Source of the DNA: Hyphomicrobiales bacterium
GTDB lineage: Bacteria; Pseudomonadota; Alphaproteobacteria; Rhizobiales; Beijerinckiaceae
Direction of reading: 5' to 3'
Assembly (NCBI GenBank): GCA_026400565.1
Contig: JAPLOV010000143.1
Coordinates: 1 to 44,773, forward strand
DNA: 44,773 nucleotides
The notes beneath the pieces are model-generated. The model was given only the letters and a program-made list of their open reading frames with translations. It was not told where the DNA came from and searched no databases. The first letter of the stretch is position 1. The number at the start of each line of letters is the position of its first letter. Shown here one piece after another: positions 17,878-25,927 of the stretch. Position numbers and translations under genes: made by a program.

Positions 17878-18922
17878 TCAGGCTTCGTCGTAGACGACTT
17901 CGAGGGTCTGCTTTTCAAGCACAACACCACCGCACATGTCGGCAAGAGAGGCTGGCTGAAGCACATAATCGCGACCTGTGGTGTCGGCGGAGAACAGGCC
18001 GAGCAAACCATCGGAGGTCATCGGTGCCGGCCGCATCGGCTTGGAGTCGCCCACATTCTGCACGAGTTCCTCAAACATCGGACCCCAGCGGTCGCCGGGG
18101 CGGCCAATGATGTGATAGTTGGCACTTTTCCTGCGGATGTCCTCGTCGGCCGGGATCGAGGCCAGCACCGGAATGCCGACCGCTTTGGCGAAGGCTGCCG
18201 CCTCACCCGTGCCGTCATCCTTGTTGATGACCATGCCAGCCACCCCAACATTGCCGCCGAGTTTGCGGAAATACTCCACCGCCGAGCAGACGTTGTTGGC
18301 GACATAGAGCGATTGCAGATCGTTGGAGCCAACGACGATCACCTTCTGGCACATGTCGCGGGCAATCGGCAGGCCGAAGCCGCCGCAAACAACGTCGCCC
18401 AGGAAGTCGAGCAGAACGTAATCGAAGCCCCATTCATGGAAGCCCCCACTCATGGAACCCGAGCTTCTCGAGCAGTTCGAAACCATGGATGATGCCGCGG
18501 CCGCCGCAGCCGCGGCCGACTTCCGGCCCGCCGAGTTCCATGGCGAAAACGCCATCGCGCTTGAAGCAGACATCCTCGATGCGCACTTCCTCGCCAGCCG
18601 CCTTCTTGCGGGCCGAGGTCTCGATGATGGTGGGGCAGGCCTTGCCACCAAAGAGAAGCGAGGTCGTGTCGCTCTTGGGATCACAGCCGATCAGCAGCAC
18701 GCGCTTGCCCTGCTGGGCCATCATGTAGCTCAAATTGGCCAGCGTGAACGACTTACCGATGCCGCCTTTGCCGTAGATCGCGATGATTTGCGTCTTGGTC
18801 TCGTGCACCGCATCTTCGGTCAGGTCGGGGCCGGGCGCGGAGGCTGCCCCAACGCCATGGGCGGCGAGCGCGGCATTCAGGGCATGGTTCGGGGTGGGGG
18901 GCGCAAGAGTGCTAGCAGTCAT
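17878..18922 (-). pseudogene. bchX: BchX, chlorophyllide a oxidoreductase iron protein, frameshifted by a 16-bp duplication
   Basis: BchX is the NifH-like ATPase that passes electrons to BchYZ. The 5' part (from ATG 18922) has the P-loop YGKGGIGKS and the GRGCGGRGII switch/cluster region but ends at a stop at 18434 after GFHEWGLP. The 3' part, in another frame, resumes with FHEWGFDYVLLDFLGDVVC (cluster cysteine) and runs intact to 17878. Between them the stretch encoding FHEWG is present twice: 18427-18441 (15 nt) and 18442-18457 (16 nt, one substitution and one extra G). Removing the 16-nt copy restores a single LGFHEWGFDYV frame of about 340 codons. As written, the product is a 162-residue fragment. 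bchX overlaps bchC by ATGA. Confidence 0.93.
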
Positions 18923-19854
18923 GGGCAGGTTCTCCAGTCCAATATCATCTTAACGCAAGCCGGATCGGCGAACGCGGTTTCATAGGCTTTTGCCGCATCC
19001 CCGACGGGGCTGCGGTGGGTGACAAGGCCATCAAGTGACAGCCTGCCATCGGTGATCAGGGCCATGACATTGGCCAGGTCGGCGGGCTGGAATTCGGCAG
19101 CGATCCGCAGCCTCGCTTCACGCATGAAGGCAGGCGGGAACACGAAAGAGAGTGGCGCTTCATAAAAGCCGCCAAGCACGATCTCGCCGCCGCGCGCCAG
19201 CCGGGCAATCAGGGTATCGAGCAGTCTGCCATCGCCGCTGACATCATAGATCGAACGATAATCGCATCGCGCATCGGTGGACGGATCGACAACCTCGTAG
19301 CCGACAGCACCACTCATCCGGATCGGATTCTTTTCCCAGACCAGGGGTGATCCGCCAAGGGCGACGGTGAGCCTCGCCAGCAGGCGGCCAAGCACGCCAT
19401 GGCCGATGATGAGGTCAGGCAAGGCGCCGCCGACAAAGGCGTGGCTGGCGGTTGCGGCCAGTGCCAGCAGCACGCCGTTTTCGCCAAGGCTTGCAGGAAC
19501 CGGGATGACCTTTGCGCCGGGCACGACCAGATGATGCGCCGCGCCGCCGAACAGGCCGCTGATGCCCTGAAAACAGCGCGCGCCTGGCACAAAGACATGC
19601 TCTCCGACCGATCGGTTCGCGGCTGGACCGGCTTCGCGGATAACGCCAACCGTCTCATAACCGGGAATGAGAGGGTATTGCATGCCGGGGAAATGCGGCA
19701 TGCGCCCTGTCCAGAGCAGACGTTCGGTGCCCGTGCTGATGCCGGACCAAAGGACCTCGACGACCACATCGACGTCCGTCGCGGCGATCAGCCCGACCTG
19801 ATCGAGCGCGATGCTGCGTGGCTCCCTCAGAACGATGGCCAGGGTGTTCTTCAC
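18919..19854 (-). CDS. bchC: BchC, hydroxyethyl bacteriochlorophyllide a dehydrogenase
   Basis: A 311-residue medium-chain dehydrogenase-like enzyme that oxidises the 3-hydroxyethyl group to 3-acetyl in bacteriochlorophyll a synthesis. The GISTGTERLLWTGRMPHFPGMQYPLIPGYE segment is diagnostic in its two halves, and GHGVLGRLLARL marks the nucleotide-binding turn. The start is a GTG at 19854 with AGGAG very close (2 bases), so initiation may be inefficient. First gene of bchCXYZ-puf, directly behind a pair of PpsR-like boxes; crtF lies upstream on the same strand, giving read-through from crtEF. Confidence 0.94.
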   Translation of the reverse strand: MKNTLAIVLREPRSIALDQVGLIAATDVDVVVEVLWSGISTGTERLLWTGRMPHFPGMQYPLIPGYETVGVIREAGPAANRSVGEHVFVPGARCFQGISGLFGGAAHHLVVPGAKVIPVPASLGENGVLLALAATASHAFVGGALPDLIIGHGVLGRLLARLTVALGGSPLVWEKNPIRMSGAVGYEVVDPSTDARCDYRSIYDVSGDGRLLDTLIARLARGGEIVLGGFYEAPLSFVFPPAFMREARLRIAAEFQPADLANVMALITDGRLSLDGLVTHRSPVGDAAKAYETAFADPACVKMILDWRTCP

Positions 19855-19898
19855 GACTCCTGATCCCCTTATTCGCCAGCCTGAAACGCAGACTGACT

Positions 19899-19942
19899 TG
19901 TCAGACTATCGAGACGTTCTGAACTGTCAATTTGTATAGACA
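19899..19942 (-). promoter_or_regulatory. bchC promoter: tandem PpsR/CrtJ boxes 8 bp apart
   Basis: TGTCAATTTGTATAGACA (19925-19942) is a perfect TGT-N12-ACA site. Eight bases away, 19899-19916 reads TGT-N12-ACG. In Rhodobacter capsulatus the bchC promoter has two CrtJ palindromes separated by 8 bp for cooperative binding, and this arrangement is the same. TTGACA on the minus strand (within the upstream box) is a fair -35. The upstream box almost touches the crtF stop (19944). Confidence 0.85.
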
Positions 19943-19943
19943 C

Positions 19944-21110
19944 TTATATGCCCGGCTTTCTTGCCTGGATCAGTCCGGACAACAGCGGACGCGGCATCGC
20001 GATCTGGCGCGGCGCAACAAAGCCGGAGCGCGTCAACATCGTTATTAACTCAGATGGTTTGCGGGCACGCCCCTTACCCATGGCGAGCAGGTAAAAGCCA
20101 AAATAAGCATCGGCCATCGGCGCGGAATTCGCATCCCCTGCCATCGGTTCGGCAATCAGGATGGTTCCGCCCGGCTCCAGCGCGGCGAAAATCGCAGCCA
20201 GGAGCTTCTCGACCGAGTCATCGCTATGATCGTGGGCGATGCGCACCAGCGTGACCAGATCAGCGCCGCGCGGCAGCGGATTATGCGAGAACGAGCCGCC
20301 GACCAGCATCGCACGGTCAGCAAGCCCCGCCGCTGAGAATCGCGGGCGGGCCGTTTCAACAACAGCAGGCAAGTCGAACAATGTCAGATCGAGAGCAGGC
20401 GCGCGCGCTGCCGCCGAGCGCAGGAATGAGCCATCGCCACCACCCACGTCCATAAGCCGCTTGTGGCGCGAGACATCATAGGCATCGAGCACATCGGTCG
20501 CGACGAACTGCTGAGAGGTTGCCATCAAACTGGTGTACGGCGCGACATCGCTGCTCGCGAGCGAAGCCGGATCGATGCCATCGGCATAGGGCCAGTAACG
20601 TGCAAGCTTGGTCTCCGTCACCTCGCCGCGCAGCAGCGCCACGGGGTCTGCCATGTCGGCATAAAACATGGCGTGGTGCTCGATCATGGCCTTCACGCCC
20701 GGATTGGCCCGCATCGCCGCCCCGATCTGGCCAAGGCCGAAGCGATCCTCGCCGCGATCCTGCAACAGATCCAGTGAGGCCGCCGCCAACAGCAGGCGAC
20801 GGGCGGCGTCCTCGTTGAGCTTCGTTTGCCTTGCGACCTCAGCCACGCTGAGCGGACGCCTCGCCAGAAGTTCGAACAGATCGAGCTTCACACAGGCAAA
20901 CAGCACCTGCGAATAAACGAAACCGGCGCACAAATCGAAGCAGTCGCGGGCTCGCTTTGCCGAGATGCGGCGCGTCAATGGGAAGCGGGCGGCCATGATC
21001 TGGAAGCGCTGGCTCGCCAGAATGCTGTCACGCAGTCCATAGGCGCGGTCAGCCAGACGGCTCCAGACTGACAGGCTGGCGGGATCAGGCACGCTGGAGA
21101 TCCGGCCCAT
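19944..21110 (-). CDS. crtF: CrtF, demethylspheroidene/hydroxycarotenoid O-methyltransferase
   Basis: A 388-residue SAM-dependent O-methyltransferase that methylates the tertiary 1-hydroxyl made by CrtC. It has an N-terminal dimerisation/winged-helix region (FYSQ-like FVYSQVLFACVKLDLFELL, then SVAEVARQTKLNEDAARRLL) and a C-terminal Rossmann domain with DVGGGDGSF (SAM site) and IAHDHSDD. I start at ATG 21110, preceded by AGAGGA. A GTG at 21134 overlaps the crtE stop (GTGA) and would add eight residues. Intact. Confidence 0.92.
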   Translation of the reverse strand: MGRISSVPDPASLSVWSRLADRAYGLRDSILASQRFQIMAARFPLTRRISAKRARDCFDLCAGFVYSQVLFACVKLDLFELLARRPLSVAEVARQTKLNEDAARRLLLAAASLDLLQDRGEDRFGLGQIGAAMRANPGVKAMIEHHAMFYADMADPVALLRGEVTETKLARYWPYADGIDPASLASSDVAPYTSLMATSQQFVATDVLDAYDVSRHKRLMDVGGGDGSFLRSAAARAPALDLTLFDLPAVVETARPRFSAAGLADRAMLVGGSFSHNPLPRGADLVTLVRIAHDHSDDSVEKLLAAIFAALEPGGTILIAEPMAGDANSAPMADAYFGFYLLAMGKGRARKPSELITMLTRSGFVAPRQIAMPRPLLSGLIQARKPGI

Positions 21111-21130
21111 GAGATCCTCTCGGCCCGACT

Positions 21131-21997
21131 TCACGCCGCCCGGATGTGCAGTTCCGCCGGCAGGAAGGCTGTCGCCTCGCGCTCGATGGCAGCCTTCAGC
21201 GCCATCTGTCCCGGACAGGCAGGGATGGCGTCGACAGCTTCCGCGATCAATTGGTCAAGCCAGCGGATCGCGCCCTGCATGCCCAGTTCCTTGACCGCAT
21301 TGGGCCGGCCCCGCGCAGCATCCTGCCCAGCGGGCTTGCCCATTTCCTCGGCTGTGTCCGCCGCGTCGCGGATGTCATCGGCGACCTGATAGGCGCAGCC
21401 AAGCCGCTCGCCGAGCGTGCGCCAGGCGACCGGATCATGCCCCGCAGCAAGCGCACCAGAGGATGTCGCGGCAGCAAAGAGCGACGAGGTCTTTGCCCGG
21501 TGATAATCTGCAATCGGGATCATCGCCTCGCTTTCCCAGGCCTGCCCTGCGCAGATGCCATGGGGCGCACCACCCGCCTGTGCCACGATGCTGACAAGGC
21601 CTGCCATCCGGTCCAGATGGGTCGTCGCGCCACGCGCAATCGTCTCGAAAGCCAGCACGATCAGCGCGTCTCCGGCCAGAACTGCGAGCGGCTCACCATA
21701 GACCTTGTGCACGGTGGGCTTGCCGAGCCTCAGATCGGCATCGTCAAAGGCCGGCAGATCATCATGTACCAGTGAGGCACAATGCAGAAACTCGATGGCG
21801 CAGGCCGCCGCATCCGCCGCAGCCGGATCAGAATCACCGCAGGCCTTCGCCACCGTGATGGCGAGACGGGGCCTCAGGCGATGGCCGCCCGGAAAAACCG
21901 CATACTGCAGCGCCGAGGCCAGCTTGGGCGGGCAAGAGGCCTGTGTGATGGAAAGAGCCGACTGCATCGCGGTTTCGATTCGAAGCATCATCGACAT
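21131..21997 (-). CDS. crtE: CrtE, geranylgeranyl diphosphate synthase
   Basis: A 288-residue trans-prenyl transferase making the C20 precursor for carotenoids and the bacteriochlorophyll tail. First aspartate-rich motif LVHDDLPAFDDADL followed by RLGKPTVHKVYGE, and second motif YQVADDIRDAAD, with GGHRLRPRL near the N-terminus. ATG 21997 has AAGGGTGG 6 bases upstream; an earlier in-frame start at 22051 would run through the PpsR box and is unlikely. It is transcribed divergently from crtD and overlaps or abuts crtF. Confidence 0.94.
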   Translation of the reverse strand: MSMMLRIETAMQSALSITQASCPPKLASALQYAVFPGGHRLRPRLAITVAKACGDSDPAAADAAACAIEFLHCASLVHDDLPAFDDADLRLGKPTVHKVYGEPLAVLAGDALIVLAFETIARGATTHLDRMAGLVSIVAQAGGAPHGICAGQAWESEAMIPIADYHRAKTSSLFAAATSSGALAAGHDPVAWRTLGERLGCAYQVADDIRDAADTAEEMGKPAGQDAARGRPNAVKELGMQGAIRWLDQLIAEAVDAIPACPGQMALKAAIEREATAFLPAELHIRAA

Positions 21998-22020
21998 GGC
22001 GACCACCCTTGATGAATTGC

Positions 22021-22073
22021 TGTCAATTGAAATTGACACTTGAACTGACATTCAGAATGGACATTGATATTCT
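22021..22073. promoter_or_regulatory. crtE/crtD divergent promoter with PpsR/CrtJ boxes
   Basis: TGTCAATTGAAATTGACA (22021-22038) is a perfect TGT-N12-ACA palindrome just upstream of crtE. Seven bases on, TGACATTCAGAATGGACA (22046-22063) is an imperfect partner (TGA for TGT). For crtD on the plus strand, CTGACA (22045-22050) and TATTCT (22068-22073) are spaced by exactly 17 bases and overlap the second box, so both directions could be repressed by one PpsR array. Confidence 0.78.
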
Positions 22074-22133
22074 GGCTGTCAATTGGGGTTTATCCGGGCA
22101 GCGAGGTGATAACGCTGGAGCTAAACTGACGGC

Positions 22134-23678
22134 ATGAGCATCAGGCGCGTTGCCATCATCGGGGCGGGAATTGGCGGGCTCAGCGCGGCGCTCGATCTTG
22201 CATCTGCTGGCCTGCATGTCACCGTGCTGGAGCGCGCCGCTTCGCCCGGCGGCAAGATGCGGCAGCTTTCGCCGGGTGGCGAGGCGATGGATGCGGGGCC
22301 AACCGTATTCACAATGCGCCATGTCTTCGAGGCGCTGTTCGACCGTGCGGGCGAGAAGCTGGACAATCATGTCACGCTGACACCGCTCGACATTCTTGCC
22401 CGCCACGCATGGGCCGATGGCGCACAGCTTGACCTTTTTGCCAGCATCGAGGCCAGCGCCGATGCGATCGGCGTCTTTGCCGGCACGGCGGAAGCGGAGC
22501 GGTTTCGCGCCTTCTCCGATGAGACCAGCGCGATCTACGCGCTGCTCGACCGCAGCTTCATGCAGGCCGAGAAGCCAAGCATGCCTGGGCTGGCTTCGAA
22601 CATGGTGCGGGGGGGCCTGCGCAATCCGCTGGACATGCTGAAGATGCGCCCCTTCGAGACGATGTGGTCGGCGCTGGGGCGCTCCTTCGCCGATCCGCGT
22701 CTTCGCCAACTCTTCGGGCGTTACGCCACCTATTGCGGCTCATCGCCCTTTGCCGCGCCCGCCACGCTGATGCTGATTGCCCATGCCGAGCAGGCCGGCG
22801 TGTGGAGCGTCAAGGGCGGGATGCATGCGCTCGCCCGCGCCATCTGCGATCTTGCCACGGCCAAGGGCGCGAGCTTCCGCTTCAATGCCCATGTGGCGCG
22901 GATCATGACCAGAAGCGGTGGCGTCGAAGGTATCGAACTGGCGGATGGCGAAGTGGTGCCTGCCAGCGCAGTGATCTTCAATGGCGACTATGCGGCGCTC
23001 GGAACTGGGATGCTCGGAGCTGAGGTCACGGCAAGCGTGCCAGTGGCCAAGCGAGAGCGCCGTTCGCTTTCGGCCATTGTCAGCTGCAGGCTGGCGGAGA
23101 CGTCGGGCTTCCCACTGATCCGGCACAATGTGTTCTTCAGCTCTGACTATCCGGCGGAGTTCCGCAACGTCTTTGGCGAGGGCCGCGTGCCCGACGAGCC
23201 GACCGTCTATGTCTGCGCGCAGGACCGGGGTGATGACGGCCTTGCAGCGGAGGGCACACCCGAGCGCCTTCTGTGCCTCGTCAACGCGCCCGCCAAGGGC
23301 GACAGCCATGATTTCAGCGAGATGGAGATCACGCAATGCGAGGACAAGGCAGCGCGGCTGATGGCACGATGCGGCCTGACGCTCAAGCCGGGCCCGTCGG
23401 TGACGACTACGCCGACGGGCTTCAACCAGCTCTTTCCGGCCTCGGGGGGCGGGCTTTACGGACAGGCGAGCCATGGCTGGCAGGCATCTTTCCTCAGGCC
23501 GGGGTCGCGCACGCGCATTCCGGGCCTGTATCTGGCGGGGGGCAGCGTGCATCCGGGGCCTGGCGTCCCGATGGCGGCAATGTCGGGGGCATTGGCGGCA
23601 GCCAGCGTGCTCAGGGACCTGACTTTTCCACGCCCGTTGCCCAAGGCGGCTATCGCTGGTGGTATATCGATGCTCTGA
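22134..23678 (+). CDS. crtD: CrtD, hydroxycarotenoid 3,4-desaturase (methoxyneurosporene dehydrogenase)
   Basis: A 514-residue FAD-dependent carotenoid desaturase. The N-terminal dinucleotide motif IIGAGIGGLSAALDL, the CrtD-type DAGPTVFTMRHVFEALFD (CrtI has 'ITAPFVFEELW' here), YATYCGSSPFAAPATL, and the C-terminal YLAGGSVHPGPGVPMAAMSG identify it. The tail AAIAGGISML resembles the conserved end of the family. It introduces the 3,4 double bond in acyclic carotenoids. crtC overlaps its 3' end. Confidence 0.93.
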   Translation: MSIRRVAIIGAGIGGLSAALDLASAGLHVTVLERAASPGGKMRQLSPGGEAMDAGPTVFTMRHVFEALFDRAGEKLDNHVTLTPLDILARHAWADGAQLDLFASIEASADAIGVFAGTAEAERFRAFSDETSAIYALLDRSFMQAEKPSMPGLASNMVRGGLRNPLDMLKMRPFETMWSALGRSFADPRLRQLFGRYATYCGSSPFAAPATLMLIAHAEQAGVWSVKGGMHALARAICDLATAKGASFRFNAHVARIMTRSGGVEGIELADGEVVPASAVIFNGDYAALGTGMLGAEVTASVPVAKRERRSLSAIVSCRLAETSGFPLIRHNVFFSSDYPAEFRNVFGEGRVPDEPTVYVCAQDRGDDGLAAEGTPERLLCLVNAPAKGDSHDFSEMEITQCEDKAARLMARCGLTLKPGPSVTTTPTGFNQLFPASGGGLYGQASHGWQASFLRPGSRTRIPGLYLAGGSVHPGPGVPMAAMSGALAAASVLRDLTFPRPLPKAAIAGGISML

Positions 23679-24541
23679 GTGATGATGGCGCCTTCGGGCT
23701 GGTGGTGATCGCCTTCATTGGCAGCGTGTTCTCGCCCTATTACGCCCGCGCCCTGCGCATGGGGCTGGCGGACCCGCTGGATCACTGCGCCATCAACGTC
23801 GCGCTCTATGGCAAGGGCGGGCATCATTGGGCCATGACCGAGCGCACCGGCCGCGACCTTTCCCGTGACGAAAGCCATTTCACGCTCGGGCCAAGCAGCC
23901 TGACATGGGATGGCACGACGCTCACCATCCGCATCGAGGAGCGCACGGCACCGCACCGCTTGCGCCTTGCCGGCACCGTCCGCCTCACGCCGGAGCTCCT
24001 GCCTGAACAGGTCTTCGAGCTCGACGCTGCAGGCCGCCACACATGGCGGCCGATCGCGGCCTCAGCCCGCGTCGAGGTCGATATCGAACAGCCCGGCCAG
24101 CGCTGGAGTGGGCATGGCTACATGGACAGCAACCACGGCACGCGCCCGCTGAAGGATGATTTCATCGCATGGGACTGGGCGCGTGGAGCCACCACCAAAG
24201 GCCCGGTGATCCTCTACGATGTTGCCCGCCGCGATGGCTCGGCACTCAACCTCGCGCTGGGGCTTGGGGCCGATGGAATGCTGGAACGCATTGCCGCCCC
24301 TGCCATCACCGCCCTGCCGATCACGCCCTGGCGCATGCGCCGTGCCACCCGCTGCGATGCCGGGCAGCGCGCGCGGGTCACTGCAACACTGGAAGACACG
24401 CCGTTTTACGCGCGCTCGGTGGTGACAACACGCTTCATTGGTGAGCCCGTCACCCTGATGCACGAAAGCGTCGATCTTGACCGGCTGCAGATGCGCTGGT
24501 CCGAGGCGCTGATGCCGTTCAGGATGCCGAGGCGGGTGTAG
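23591..24541 (+). CDS. crtC: CrtC, carotenoid 1,2-hydratase (start uncertain)
   Basis: Acyclic 1,2-carotenoid hydratase, about 310 residues. Landmarks: VAQGGYRWWYIDALSDDG near the N-terminus, VFSPYYARAL, the GHGYMDSNHGTRPLKDDFIAWDW block and the C-terminal ALMPFRMPRR. The conserved protein begins at about GPDFSTPVAQGG (near 23618), still inside crtD, yet no ATG, GTG or TTG occurs in frame between about 23370 and there. The candidates are a non-standard ATT (23591, used here) or a CTG further up. ATG 23369 would add ~80 shadow residues. Translation is probably coupled to crtD. The rest is intact. Confidence 0.82.
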   Translation: MGGSQRAQGPDFSTPVAQGGYRWWYIDALSDDGAFGLVVIAFIGSVFSPYYARALRMGLADPLDHCAINVALYGKGGHHWAMTERTGRDLSRDESHFTLGPSSLTWDGTTLTIRIEERTAPHRLRLAGTVRLTPELLPEQVFELDAAGRHTWRPIAASARVEVDIEQPGQRWSGHGYMDSNHGTRPLKDDFIAWDWARGATTKGPVILYDVARRDGSALNLALGLGADGMLERIAAPAITALPITPWRMRRATRCDAGQRARVTATLEDTPFYARSVVTTRFIGEPVTLMHESVDLDRLQMRWSEALMPFRMPRRV

Positions 24542-24617
24542 CGGGGGCATACGGAGTGCCGAAAACGCCTTGGCGCCTCTCCCCAATCCGCCCATGACGA
24601 TGTCAGACATGCTGGAA

Positions 24618-24639
24618 GGGGCGGTGGTCCGCCTGCCCC
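24618..24639. terminator. GC-rich hairpin between convergent crtC and the crtB-linked small gene
   Basis: GGCGG-TGGT-CCGCC (core 620-633) with flanking GGGG/CCCC complementarity lies in the 124-base gap between converging genes. No T-run is present, so this is only a possible bidirectional 3'-end structure. Confidence 0.3.
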
Positions 24640-24665
24640 GCTCCGCCTTGCGGAAACCTGCTGCC

Positions 24666-24809
24666 TCAGCCTTCCTGGATCTCGCCGCGCTGGCGTTCGG
24701 CGAGGGCGCGTTGCGCCTTCTTGACGTCGAGCAACTGGTGCACGCAAATCGCGAATATCGTTCCGAATATCAGAACGAACTCAAGCCCTTTGAACATCCA
24801 CTCTTCCAT
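24666..24809 (-). CDS. 47-residue single-helix membrane protein downstream of crtB
   Basis: A short gene 11 bases after the crtB stop on the same strand. ATG 24809 is preceded by AAGGAG (7-8 bases). The product starts MEEWMFKGLEFVLIFGTIFA, a membrane helix, then a charged coiled-coil-like tail (VKKAQRALAERQRGEIQEG). Similar tiny proteins (short acidic start, one helix, basic/Glu-rich tail) occur beside crtB or tspO in other alphaproteobacterial photosynthesis clusters, to my recollection; no function is established. Possibly an accessory or anchoring subunit for CrtB/CrtI. Confidence 0.75.
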   Translation of the reverse strand: MEEWMFKGLEFVLIFGTIFAICVHQLLDVKKAQRALAERQRGEIQEG

Positions 24810-24820
24810 CTGCGTCTCCT

Positions 24821-25927
24821 TCAGTTCTGACCGGCCCGTTCGGCGCCAGTGATGGAAAACCTGTCATCCACAGCGTTCTCGCGGGCGAGCACCCGCTCGA
24901 ACAATTCCACCACGCCCACGGTGCGGCGGCGGAAACCCTTCATTGGCCTGAGCAGGGAGAATGGCACCGGCGCGCGGGTGGGCGCACGTCGCGGCTCAGC
25001 TGCGACGGCATCGATCAGGAACTGCACTTCGGTGAGTGCGGCATCGCTGACCGGCGCATGCATCAGCCAGCCTGGCGCGCAGGCCTGCACCACCAGCGCC
25101 AGTTTGCGGCCCTTGGAGACGACGGCCCGGCCCGAAACCGAATCATAGCCGCCCGCCGCCACAAGATGGCCGATTTCGGAATAGACCAGGCGCGCGGCAT
25201 GGATGGCGGCGCGGCAATCGGGCGGCAAGGCGCGGATCCCGGCGCAGGAGCGGCGGTAGAGCCCGTCCGCCACATCCAGCAGGCGGCGCACAACGCGCCC
25301 GATGCGCGCATCGAAAACGGGCGCGGCCAGCCAGGCATCGGGGTCGATGCCTTCCTCGATCAGCCAGTTTCGCGGCAGGTAAAGCCGGCCATTGCGGGAA
25401 TCCTCGCCTACATCGCGGGCGATGTTGGTGAGTTGCATGGCCACACCCAGATCGCAGGCGCACGCCAGGGTCTGCGGATCACGCTCGCCCATCAGCAACG
25501 TCATCAGGACGCCGACGGTGGCAGCCACACGGGCGGAATAGGCCAGCACCGACGAAAGGTCATCATAGCGCCGCCCCTCCGCATCCCAGGCAAAGCCATC
25601 AAGTAACGCATCCATGACAGCACGCGGCAAGGCGAAGCGCGCCACCTCTGCCGCAACAGCGCGGTCAACCGCATGGTCGAAGGGCCGACCTGCATAGATG
25701 CGGTCAAGCCGCCGATGCAGCCCGGCCAGCGCAGCGGTGGGATCGCCGGACAGGTCGACCGCATCATCCGCCACGCGGCAGAAGGCATAGAGCGCTGTCG
25801 CCGGATCACGCACCGACTTCGGCAGCAGGAGCGACGCCGCAAAGAACGACTTCGAACCGTTGCGCAGCAACTCGCGGCACTTGTCGAGGTCAGTCACATT
25901 GGCTGGTTCAGGCAAAAGCTGAGGCAT
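24821..25927 (-). CDS. crtB: CrtB, phytoene synthase
   Basis: A 368-residue squalene/phytoene synthase family enzyme joining two GGPP molecules. First Asp-rich motif RVADDAVDL, second DVGEDSRNGRLYLP, and YSARVAATVG between them. Start at ATG 25927 (MPQLLPEPANVTDLDKC); an in-frame start at 26128 lies deep within crtI and is a shadow. The start overlaps the crtI end by 20 bases, as in many crtIB pairs. The C-terminal ~50 residues (basic, with APTRAPVPFSLLRP) extend past the catalytic core. Confidence 0.94.
   Translation of the reverse strand: MPQLLPEPANVTDLDKCRELLRNGSKSFFAASLLLPKSVRDPATALYAFCRVADDAVDLSGDPTAALAGLHRRLDRIYAGRPFDHAVDRAVAAEVARFALPRAVMDALLDGFAWDAEGRRYDDLSSVLAYSARVAATVGVLMTLLMGERDPQTLACACDLGVAMQLTNIARDVGEDSRNGRLYLPRNWLIEEGIDPDAWLAAPVFDARIGRVVRRLLDVADGLYRRSCAGIRALPPDCRAAIHAARLVYSEIGHLVAAGGYDSVSGRAVVSKGRKLALVVQACAPGWLMHAPVSDAALTEVQFLIDAVAAEPRRAPTRAPVPFSLLRPMKGFRRRTVGVVELFERVLARENAVDDRFSITGAERAGQN

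Noticed and set aside
22077-22094. A third PpsR-like half site (TGTCAATT...) before crtD
   Set aside because: Only the left half fits; the right half reads ATC instead of ACA, so I do not count it as a site.
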